Below, one piece after another: positions 1-4,992 of a DNA stretch of 6,686 nucleotides. The notes beneath the pieces were generated by a model. It saw only the letters and a list, made by a program, of their open reading frames with translations, ran no database searches and had not been told where the DNA came from. Positions within the stretch are counted from its first letter, which is position 1, and every line of letters starts with the position of its first letter. A program made the translations under genes and the position numbers. This stretch comes from Bacteroidales bacterium (GTDB lineage: Bacteria; Bacteroidota; Bacteroidia; Bacteroidales; UBA1402): the NCBI GenBank assembly GCA_003506275.1, contig DOBD01000091.1, positions 2,588 to 9,273 of the forward strand, in the 5' to 3' direction.

Positions 1-225
1 GAGATTGAACTGCTGATAGAACCCCGTTTGTTGACGGCCTTCAAACGCATCCGCAAAAGTGCCCGCAACGGCTTGGCAGTCGTTTCTGTCCAACGCGATG
101 CCTGCAGCGGCTGCTTCAACAAGATTCCGCCCCAACGTCAAATGGACATCAAGATGGGTAAGAAAATCATCGTTTGTGAGTACTGCGGACGTATCATGAT
201 TGATCCCAGTTTGGCAGACGAATAA
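1..225 (+). CDS. C4-type zinc ribbon protein, C-terminal part (5' end outside window)
   Basis: The reading frame is open from base 1 and ends at TAA 223-225, giving the last 74 residues. Two CxxC pairs are visible, C35-S-G-C38 and C59-E-Y-C62 in the visible fragment, separated by 20 residues. This is the layout of a C4 zinc ribbon of the zf-RING_7 (DUF164) type. In that family the ribbon follows a long N-terminal coiled coil, and full proteins are about 240-260 residues; the coiled coil would lie upstream of the window. The fragment starts with a basic stretch (FKRIRKSARNG) and ends in an acidic tail. In Bacteroidales this gene commonly follows a Nif3-like gene, but that neighbour is not visible here. 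The molecular role is not well defined; nucleic-acid binding or an adaptor role are the usual suggestions. A TTG at 28 is not the real start, because the frame and the family both continue upstream. Confidence 0.88.
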   Translation, partial: EIELLIEPRLLTAFKRIRKSARNGLAVVSVQRDACSGCFNKIPPQRQMDIKMGKKIIVCEYCGRIMIDPSLADE

Positions 226-263
226 TCACAACAGCCTTTGCATGGCTGCTACAACCACTTAGG

Positions 264-299
264 CGCCCTCGGAATCGTTTTCTCGAGGGCGTTTTTTTT
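264..299 (+). terminator. Rho-independent terminator after the zinc-ribbon gene
   Basis: An 8-bp perfect GC-rich stem, CGCCCTCG (264-271) with CGAGGGCG (284-291), encloses a 12-base loop. It is followed at once by eight T residues (292-299). It lies 39 bases past the zinc-ribbon stop codon and 27 bases before the next ATG, so the next gene probably has its own promoter or depends on read-through. A smaller 5-bp hairpin (CAGCC 232-236 with GGCTG 244-248) precedes it. Confidence 0.93.
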
Positions 300-326
300 G
301 ACCTTAACCTTAACACCCGACCGATC

Positions 327-824
327 ATGGAAACACCAATCACAGAAACGGGCTGTTGCCCTCATTTTGATCCTCAACCCTGGGATGAAACGCTTCATGA
401 ATGGCACGAAAAGCCGTTTGTCAAAGCGACTGTGAAGACCTTATTCTTCATGCCCTTGAATTTCGGGTCAGTGATGACCCGCTTGATGAAACAACTTGAC
501 GCAGTTGGTGCCACGGTGCCAGAAGGTCTGGGCTTATCCGACCATCGTACCCGGTGGTCCATGGATATCTATGTGGCTGTCGATAAACCTGTTGAGGGCT
601 TGGAAAATCAAACACTCAGCGGTAACTTTTTCTCGAAAGTGTACGAAGGCCCTTACGGTCAAACGGCTGCCTGGTGCAAGGACTTTGAAACGGTCGTGGC
701 TCAACGGCAGCTGAAGGTGCGTAAATGGTACATGTGGTACAATTATTGCCCCAAGTGCGCCAAAGCATACGGTAAGAATTACACCACCATCATTGCTGCC
801 GTTGAGCCTGACCAACCTCAATAA
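327..824 (+). CDS. GyrI-like (SHV2-fold) small-molecule-binding protein
   Basis: This is a 165-residue soluble protein with no signal peptide or membrane segment. I assign it to the GyrI-like/AraC effector-binding superfamily from the pattern of a beta strand ending in Y-E-G-P-Y-G (106-111), a following helix with W116, then the strand 'KWYMWYNYCPKC' (133-144) and a hydrophobic last strand (about 152-159). In the superfamily this double split beta-alpha-beta fold binds hydrophobic or cationic small molecules. Some stand-alone members hydrolyse cyclopropanoid compounds, and relatives are often labelled 'hydrolase'. Cysteines are notable: C10-C11 near the N terminus, C117, and a CxxC at 141-144. 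These could bind a metal or be redox active, which is inference. No DNA-binding domain is present, so it is not itself an AraC regulator. The ATG at 327 is chosen because it is the first in frame after the terminator; there is no Shine-Dalgarno. It converges on the GH43 gene with a 7-base overlap. Confidence 0.6.
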   Translation: METPITETGCCPHFDPQPWDETLHEWHEKPFVKATVKTLFFMPLNFGSVMTRLMKQLDAVGATVPEGLGLSDHRTRWSMDIYVAVDKPVEGLENQTLSGNFFSKVYEGPYGQTAAWCKDFETVVAQRQLKVRKWYMWYNYCPKCAKAYGKNYTTIIAAVEPDQPQ

Positions 825-842
825 ACGGCCTTGTCAGGCTCA
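803..842. repeat. 10-bp inverted repeat spanning two convergent stop codons
   Basis: TGAGCCTGAC (803-812) is perfectly complementary to GTCAGGCTCA (833-842), leaving a 20-base loop that contains both stop codons (TAA 822-824 on +, TGA at 820-818 on -). Each arm is coding: on both strands the repeat is read as Glu-Pro-Asp close to the C terminus of the respective protein. No clear U tract follows on either side, so it is at best an atypical bidirectional terminator or 3'-end stabilising hairpin. Confidence 0.6.
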
Positions 843-1828
843 GGCCAACCTTTCTTCCATTTCAGCGTAAAGATACGCAGTTTGGAGGCGCCATTGTCGT
901 GCGCATCGTAGGCATGGAAAACCAGGTAATCCTTCTTATCCATGTTGACCACGGCGTTGTGCCCAACTCCGTGCCAATCGGCATCACCAGCCATCAACAG
1001 GGTTCCTCCGCCATGGCGCAGTGAACGGCCTTCTTTGTCCAGATAGGGTCCTTCTACCTTTTTTGAACGTCCAACTATCATTTTGTAGGTGCTGTTCACC
1101 CCTTTGCAGCAATAATCGATGGATGCGAAGAGGTAGTAATACGAACCCTTCTTATAGATAAATGGGGCTTCTACGGCATTACCGCCTGCATCGACAGGAT
1201 TGTTGTCGATGGAGGGCGGGTTGGGCAGATTGGGGTCGGGTTTGCGGGAGCAAAACGTTACCGGCGTGCAGCCTTCAGCCGGACCTGTCAGATCGTCTTT
1301 CAGTTTGACCAGTTGCAAGCCATCCCAAAAAGAACCAAAATTCAACCAGGGTGTACCCTTCTCGTCAACGATCAAGTTGGGATCGATGGCATTCCAGTTT
1401 GTTACGTTGGGAAACGATTGGATGACAAGCCCTTTATCCACCCAGCCAAAATCAGGATCATCGGGATTGAGGGTCTTGTTGGTGGCTACGCCGATGCAGG
1501 AGGTGTTTTTGCCAAATGCAGATACTGAATAAAACAGGTAATAGGCTCCGTTGTAGTAGGCAATGTCTGGTGCCCACATATGGCCTCTGAATCCTTTTAC
1601 AGCTTCTGAGGTCCATGCGGGGATCTGCTCGAACACGGGTCGTTCCCGCTTCCAGGTTTGTAAGTCTTTGGAAGACATTACACTGATACCCCTGCCTGTG
1701 CAGAATAGGTAATACGTGTCACTGTGTTTGATCATTACCGGGTCGTGGACGGATACACGCCTTACCTGAGCGCTGGACAACAGGGAAAGAACTGTTAAAA
1801 AAGCGATAAAAAGCACCGTTCGTTTCAT
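818..1828 (-). CDS. Exported GH43 glycosidase, arabinan endo-1,5-alpha-L-arabinosidase-like
   Basis: 336 residues. Residues 1-20 form a signal peptide (MKR, then a hydrophobic core, with likely cleavage after S18-S19-A20), so the enzyme should act in the periplasm or outside the cell. The rest is one five-bladed beta-propeller of family GH43. The expected catalytic triad can be placed: D29 as general base (VHDPVMIK), D149 as pKa modulator (NAIDPNLI) and E220 as general acid (VEAPFIY). H290 in WHGVGHNAVV matches the conserved histidine near the central calcium site of endo-arabinanases. HMWAPDI (83-89) is another family hallmark. These features resemble the arabinanase subfamilies that cleave alpha-1,5-arabinan; exact specificity is inference. 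A Pro/Asn/Asp-rich insertion (about 195-217) precedes the acid Glu. No accessory binding module follows. Upstream, 32 bases away on the same strand, is the nuclease-like gene; no TAnnTTTG element is seen in that gap, so they may share a transcript. Confidence 0.88.
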   Translation of the reverse strand: MKRTVLFIAFLTVLSLLSSAQVRRVSVHDPVMIKHSDTYYLFCTGRGISVMSSKDLQTWKRERPVFEQIPAWTSEAVKGFRGHMWAPDIAYYNGAYYLFYSVSAFGKNTSCIGVATNKTLNPDDPDFGWVDKGLVIQSFPNVTNWNAIDPNLIVDEKGTPWLNFGSFWDGLQLVKLKDDLTGPAEGCTPVTFCSRKPDPNLPNPPSIDNNPVDAGGNAVEAPFIYKKGSYYYLFASIDYCCKGVNSTYKMIVGRSKKVEGPYLDKEGRSLRHGGGTLLMAGDADWHGVGHNAVVNMDKKDYLVFHAYDAHDNGASKLRIFTLKWKKGWPEPDKAVY

Positions 1829-1860
1829 GGTTGCGGTTGTTAGGGGTTAGAAAAGCAGGT

Positions 1861-2310
1861 TTATAACTCGTGGTAAGCGGGTATGGTTTCAATAAATCGG
1901 ATATCATGCCGTTCGTAATCGACGGCACAACAGTAATGGGTCAAGCCATTGCTCACAATCAGATAGTTGGCATGAAGGGCCCAGTTATAGGCGGTAATTT
2001 GTTCAAAAACAGCCTGGTTGATGGTGACCGAAGGGGCCTTGTATTCCATAATGACCAGCGGATGCAGGTCTTTGTCGTACAGAAGGCTATCACAACGCCT
2101 GATCTGACCATTGAGATCAATCACGGCTTCATTGACCAGGCGCTCCCTGGGATAGCCTTTTTCAGTGATCAGGTAATTGACAAAATGTTGTCTGACCCAT
2201 TCTTCAGGTGTCAAAGCGACGTAACGTCGTCTGAGGGGGTCAAAGATCTGCCTTTTTCCCTCTACGTGCCGTATTTTATAGGGATAGGCCGGCAGGTTTA
2301 CGTTAAACAT
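1861..2310 (-). CDS. Stand-alone HsdR-N-type PD-(D/E)xK nuclease domain protein
   Basis: 149 residues from the ATG at 2310-2308. A longer open frame reaches 2433, but the extension overlaps amn and lies upstream of the promoter at 2334-2364, so the shorter start is preferred. The sequence matches the N-terminal nuclease region of type I restriction R subunits (HSDR_N_2 family), present alone without helicase or methylase partners. The nuclease signature looks intact: D74 (RRCDSLLY), E89-Y90-K91 as the ExK motif after a hydrophobic strand (LVIM), and a downstream Q104-x3-Y108 resembling the QxxxY motif of RecB-like nucleases. E61 may be the helix-borne acidic residue. There is no signal peptide. 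Similar short proteins are found in many Bacteroidota, often next to the AMP nucleosidase and holA genes as here. Function is unknown; a role in DNA repair or replication is inference from the fold and neighbourhood. Confidence 0.82.
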   Translation of the reverse strand: MFNVNLPAYPYKIRHVEGKRQIFDPLRRRYVALTPEEWVRQHFVNYLITEKGYPRERLVNEAVIDLNGQIRRCDSLLYDKDLHPLVIMEYKAPSVTINQAVFEQITAYNWALHANYLIVSNGLTHYCCAVDYERHDIRFIETIPAYHEL

Positions 2311-2314
2311 TTTG

Positions 2315-2322
2315 TATTTTTG
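2315..2322 (+). promoter_or_regulatory. -7 promoter element for the amn-holA operon
   Basis: TATTTTTG (2315-2322) fits TAnnTTTG and, with its flanks, reads GTATTTTTGC. No good TTG is seen 19-21 bases upstream, so the -33 part is weak. The predicted start point is near 2329, giving an untranslated leader of about 55 bases. The element sits within the leader of the opposite-strand nuclease gene. Confidence 0.5.
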
Positions 2323-2333
2323 CTTATGAGAAC

Positions 2334-2364
2334 CAAAGATACCATTCTTGGTGCACTCCTCCAA
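2334..2364 (-). promoter_or_regulatory. Bacteroidota-type promoter for the nuclease (and possibly GH43) gene
   Basis: Reading the minus strand, TTG (2364-2362) is followed by a 20-base spacer and TATCTTTG (2341-2334), which matches the -33/-7 pattern TTG...TAnnTTTG of the Bacteroidota primary sigma factor. The predicted start point is near 2327, giving a leader of about 17 bases before the ATG at 2310. It lies face to face with the amn -7 element. Confidence 0.7.
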
Positions 2365-2384
2365 CTTGCTAACACCGACACGCA

Positions 2385-3155
2385 ATGAAAACCAAACGAG
2401 AAATCGTAGAAAACTGGTTGCCAAGGTACACACGTTTCCCCTTGGAATCCTTTGGAAAGCATATTCTGCTCACCAATTTCAACCACTATGTGACCTTGTT
2501 TGCTGAAAAATTCAACGTTCCGATTCATGGCAAAGAGGGCAATATGCCTAATGCCACGGCCAATGGTATCACCATCATCAATTTCGGGATGGGCAGTGCC
2601 AACGCCGCCACCATCATGGACCTGCTATCTGCACTGGAGCCACAGGCTGTGCTTTTTCTCGGCAAATGCGGCGTGTTGAAACACGGTATGAATGTCGGTG
2701 ACTATATATTGCCCATCGCTGCCATCAGGGGCGAGGGTACCTCCAACGATTATTTCCCCCCCGAAGTGCCGGCCTTACCGGCCTTCAGCCTCCAACGTGC
2801 CGTCTCCACTACCATCAGAGACTACCAGGAGGATTATTTTACCGGTACCGTGTACACGACCAACCGCCGCGTTTGGGAATACGACGAACAGTTCAAGGAA
2901 TACTTGCAGCCCATCAGGGTGTTGGCCATAGACATGGAAACGGCCAGCCTTTTCACAGTGGGTTTTGCCAACAGCATACCTACCGGTGCCTTGTTATTGG
3001 TTTCCGACCAACCCATGATTTCCTCCGGTGTCAAGACAGAGGCCAGCGATAAGAAAGTGACCGAACTATTTGTTGAAAAGCACCTGAACATCGGCATCAC
3101 CGCCTTGGATATTCTGATACGTAACGGACGTTCTGTGAAACACTTGCGCTTCTGA
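2385..3155 (+). CDS. amn: AMP nucleosidase, short Bacteroidota form
   Basis: 256 residues. The family hydrolyses AMP to adenine and ribose 5-phosphate in the cytoplasm, controlling adenylate pools. The whole protein is a nucleoside phosphorylase-type alpha/beta domain. Visible landmarks are GMGS (68-71, phosphate-side loop), LGKCG (92-96), RGEGTSNDY (115-123), AIDMETA (181-187, where M184-E185 would contact the ribose) and SDQP (207-210), where D208 is the expected catalytic aspartate near N7 of the base. Compared with the enterobacterial enzyme of about 480 residues, the N-terminal regulatory AMP/ATP-sensing domain is absent. This matches the short AMN-like family seen across Bacteroidota rather than a truncation. 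The ATG at 2385 follows the divergent promoter region and gives the usual N terminus (MKTKREIVENWLPRY). The stop is separated from the holA ATG by a single base, so the two are surely one operon. Confidence 0.93.
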   Translation: MKTKREIVENWLPRYTRFPLESFGKHILLTNFNHYVTLFAEKFNVPIHGKEGNMPNATANGITIINFGMGSANAATIMDLLSALEPQAVLFLGKCGVLKHGMNVGDYILPIAAIRGEGTSNDYFPPEVPALPAFSLQRAVSTTIRDYQEDYFTGTVYTTNRRVWEYDEQFKEYLQPIRVLAIDMETASLFTVGFANSIPTGALLLVSDQPMISSGVKTEASDKKVTELFVEKHLNIGITALDILIRNGRSVKHLRF

Positions 3156-3156
3156 C

Positions 3157-4173
3157 ATGGCCAAACAGACGATGATTCCTCAACAAGTGCTCGACGAGAT
3201 TGCCCGTGGCGAGATACGTCCTCTGTACGTGCTGATGGGAGAGGAACCCTATTACATCGACCTGATATCCAATACGCTGATCGAAAAGCTATTGGATGAG
3301 ACCCAAAAAGACTTTGACTTGAGTGTGGTTTACGGGAAAGATGTGACCATCAAGGATGTGGTGATGCTTGCCAGGCAATACCCCATGATGGCCAGTAAAA
3401 AGGTGGTCTGTCTCAGGGAAGGGCAGGACTGTTCGGATTTTGAGCACCTGGCCACATACGCCAACCAACCCAATCCCAATGCCGTCTTGATTGTCAACCA
3501 CAAACAAGGAAACCTGGACAGGCGAAAAAAGTACTGGGCAGAGATCGAGCATGCAGCCTTGGTCGTTGAATCCAAAAAGTTGTACGACAACGAACTGCCC
3601 GGCTGGATTCAGCAATTTGTGTTGAAAAGAGGAGGGACCATCGATCAAAAATCAGCCACCTTGTTGGCAGACTTCATCGGCAATGACCTTTCACGCATCA
3701 TGGGAGAAGTCGACAAACTGTTCGTCACCATGCCTGCCGGTCAACACGCCATCACACCTACGTTGATCGAACGAAACATCGGTATCAGTAAAGAATACAA
3801 CGATTTTGAGCTGCTAAACGCCGTTGTTCGTAAGGACATCCTGAAAGCCAACCGCATTGCCCTGCATTTTTCCAAGAACACCAGGAACTATCCCTTTATT
3901 AAAACCCTGGCGACCCTGGCGTACTTCTTCAACAACCTGATGTACTACCACTACTTGACCGACAAATCCCAGCGAGCCGTTGCCGCCGAATTGGGTGTAC
4001 CCTTTTCCATCGCCAAGGAATACGAAATGGCTGCCGGTCATTATAACGGATTAAAGACAATGCGCATCATCCGCTGGCTACGAGAATACGATGCCATGGC
4101 CAAAGGTGTGGGAGCGAGGGGTGCCGCCGATGGGGATTACCTCCGGGAATTACTTTTTCGGTTGATGCACTGA
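3157..4173 (+). CDS. holA: DNA polymerase III subunit delta (clamp loader)
   Basis: 338 residues, the normal length for HolA. Delta is the subunit of the clamp loader that opens the beta sliding clamp during replication. The protein begins with the characteristic strand and degenerate P-loop region YVLMGEEPYYID (24-35); delta does not hydrolyse ATP. It continues with LIVNHKQGNLDRRKKYW (111-127) in the Rossmann-like domain. A helical second domain contains DLSRIMGEVDKL (177-188), and ISKEYNDFELLNAV (210-223) opens the C-terminal collar domain, which runs to the end with the conserved basic and aromatic helices. ATG 3157 lies one base after the amn stop, in the same operon. A hairpin region and U tract follow the stop. 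No frameshift or missing region is seen. Confidence 0.95.
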   Translation: MAKQTMIPQQVLDEIARGEIRPLYVLMGEEPYYIDLISNTLIEKLLDETQKDFDLSVVYGKDVTIKDVVMLARQYPMMASKKVVCLREGQDCSDFEHLATYANQPNPNAVLIVNHKQGNLDRRKKYWAEIEHAALVVESKKLYDNELPGWIQQFVLKRGGTIDQKSATLLADFIGNDLSRIMGEVDKLFVTMPAGQHAITPTLIERNIGISKEYNDFELLNAVVRKDILKANRIALHFSKNTRNYPFIKTLATLAYFFNNLMYYHYLTDKSQRAVAAELGVPFSIAKEYEMAAGHYNGLKTMRIIRWLREYDAMAKGVGARGAADGDYLRELLFRLMH

Positions 4174-4198
4174 TGTCCGTTTAGTGTCTTTTTCTACT

Positions 4199-4261
4199 TC
4201 GCGAGAATCGCGTATTTCCCTTCAACACATCGAACGTTTTAGTTTACGCGATTCTCAGCGA
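4199..4261 (+). repeat. Long imperfect hairpin competing with the holA terminator
   Basis: GAGAATCGCGTA (4203-4214) is perfectly complementary to TACGCGATTCTC (4245-4256). With A4257 bulged, TCGC (4199-4202) pairs with GCGA (4258-4261), giving 16 pairs around a 30-base loop. The left arm can alternatively form its own hairpin, CGCGA-gaa-TCGCG (4200-4212), which frees the right arm for the terminator. The word GCGATTC occurs at 4248-4254 and 4258-4264 and inverted at 4205-4211. Confidence 0.65.
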
Positions 4262-4273
4262 TTCGCGTTTTTT
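4246..4273 (+). terminator. Intrinsic terminator of the amn-holA operon
   Basis: ACGCGA (4246-4251) pairs with TCGCGT (4263-4268), with two further inner pairs across a T-T mismatch (TC 4253-4254 with GA 4260-4261). A run of T residues (4268-4273) follows. It lies about 75 bases past the holA stop. The stem is moderate, and its left arm is also used by the longer 4199-4261 pairing. Confidence 0.7.
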
Positions 4274-4555
4274 GTTGAGCGTGTTACTTGCTGAGCGTTT
4301 GTGACGGTTTCAGTACCCACTGCACTTTCAGGTATCAAGACTCGTATCGTCCCATACCTTTCCATTCTTTTCCTTTCCATTATGTAGCATAGCGTGGTGT
4401 TCTGTGTTATTGTGTTGTTTTGTGTTGTCAACAATAGACCAACATGGTTGATACCTGTTGATAAATTGTTGATTTCCGTCTGGAAACAGTTACAAATGAA
4501 AACAAACATTTGAGAACACGGCAGACTACAAATGTAATTCGGCGCTTCGGTGTTT

Positions 4556-4605
4556 GTACATGTAAACAGGCACCTTCATGTACTACTTATCCCTGTTTAC
4601 AGTAC
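4556..4605. repeat. Inverted repeat with TGTAAACAGG / CCTGTTTACA arms
   Basis: TGTAAACAGG (4561-4570) and CCTGTTTACA (4592-4601) are perfectly complementary over 10 bases with a 21-base loop. The outer GTAC (4556-4559) and GTAC (4602-4605) also pair if A4560 bulges, giving 14 pairs. No T tract follows, so this is not a standard terminator. The arms carry two of the four TGTTTACA-family octamers. Confidence 0.7.
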
Positions 4606-4783
4606 TAATAAGTCCAAAACGATACAAGTCTAAACTGTGCTGAATGGGGTACTGTAGGCAATGTAGAAATATTTATTATACAGATAACCAGTTATATAGG
4701 GGTCATTATCTTAAGCAGTACTTCGTGTTTACAGTTGAATAATGGGCGTTACATGCTTTCGTTGGGTGAATTGCATAGCAAAT

Positions 4784-4797
4784 GGTATATGTATACC
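4784..4797. promoter_or_regulatory. Short dyad GGTATA-TG-TATACC, possible operator
   Basis: Perfect 6-base arms surround a TG centre. The same geometry, 6-base arms with a TG centre, is found at 4878-4891. With only two bases between the arms it suits a dimeric DNA-binding protein better than an RNA hairpin. No binding protein can be named. Confidence 0.4.
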
Positions 4798-4865
4798 GCA
4801 GTAAACCAGTAAAATGGTTAGATTTGTTGAAGTAGTTACTTTAATGCGTTATTTGCCTAGCTTTG

Positions 4866-4891
4866 ATTTGTTACAAATGTTTATGTAAACA
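4866..4891. promoter_or_regulatory. Two abutting dyads, possible operator pair
   Basis: ATTTGT-T-ACAAAT (4866-4878) has 6-base arms around one base. It is joined directly to TGTTTA-TG-TAAACA (4878-4891), with 6-base arms around TG; they share base 4878. Members of both repeated octamer families lie inside. The pair sits about 100 bases upstream of the predicted start point of the HTH gene. Confidence 0.45.
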
Positions 4892-4923
4892 AGACTAAGT
4901 TGTAATTTAGTAAAGATACATTT

Positions 4924-4971
4924 GTTGTCAATTTCTGTTACAAGAAATGTGACTCCTATAGTTGTCAATTT
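4924..4971 (+). promoter_or_regulatory. Direct repeats flanking a dyad at the HTH gene promoter
   Basis: GTTGTCAATTT occurs at 4924-4934 and again at 4961-4971, a 37-base period. Overlapping the end of the first copy and filling the gap is the dyad ATTTCT-gttaca-AGAAAT (4931-4948). The second copy contains the -33 TTG of the promoter, so a protein bound there should block RNA polymerase. Autoregulation by the downstream HTH protein is a reasonable inference. Confidence 0.5.
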
Positions 4972-4992
4972 GGTGTAAAAAAATTACATTTG
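4962..4992 (+). promoter_or_regulatory. Bacteroidota-type promoter for the HTH regulator gene
   Basis: TTG (4962-4964), a 20-base spacer and TACATTTG (4985-4992) match the -33/-7 consensus well. The predicted start point is near 4998-5000, leaving a leader of about 20 bases before ATG 5021. This position also argues against translation from the in-frame TTG at 4997. Confidence 0.72.

Larger units (their letters stand above)
4274..4961. other. Long AT-rich intergenic region without a convincing gene
   Basis: No recognisable protein, tRNA, rRNA or standard structured RNA is seen here. The composition is visibly richer in A and T than the flanking genes. The left part holds low-complexity sequence: TGTGTT three times (4403, 4411, 4421), CCTTTCCATT twice 15 bases apart (4357-4366, 4372-4381), and GTTGAT three times at 10-11 base spacing (4447, 4457, 4468). 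CAGGTATCAA (4329-4338) is inverted at 4448-4457. TGTTGATAA (4456-4464) is one base from the inverse of the DnaA box TTATCCACA. From 4489 onward the region is dominated by repeated octamers and short dyads listed separately. An open frame of 84 codons on the minus strand (4255-4509) has no recognisable features. Confidence 0.7.

Noticed and set aside
1870..2388. 172-codon plus-strand open frame opposite the nuclease gene
   Set aside because: It lies antisense to a recognisable PD-(D/E)xK domain and its translation resembles no family; it is a shadow frame.
2311..2433. N-terminal extension of the nuclease protein to an upstream start at 2433
   Set aside because: The extension overlaps amn, lies upstream of the predicted transcription start and has a composition unlike the family; MFNVNLPAYPYKIR is a plausible native N terminus.
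4255..4509. 84-codon open frame on the minus strand in the long intergenic region
   Set aside because: It has low-complexity, T/N/Q-rich sequence, no recognisable domain, runs into the holA terminator hairpin and has only a weak upstream -7-like element. It could be real, but nothing supports it enough to list as a gene.
4530..4610. tRNA or standard structured RNA
   Set aside because: The hairpin at 4556-4605 has no cloverleaf arms or T-loop sequence, and no RNase P, tmRNA or SRP RNA signature words were found.
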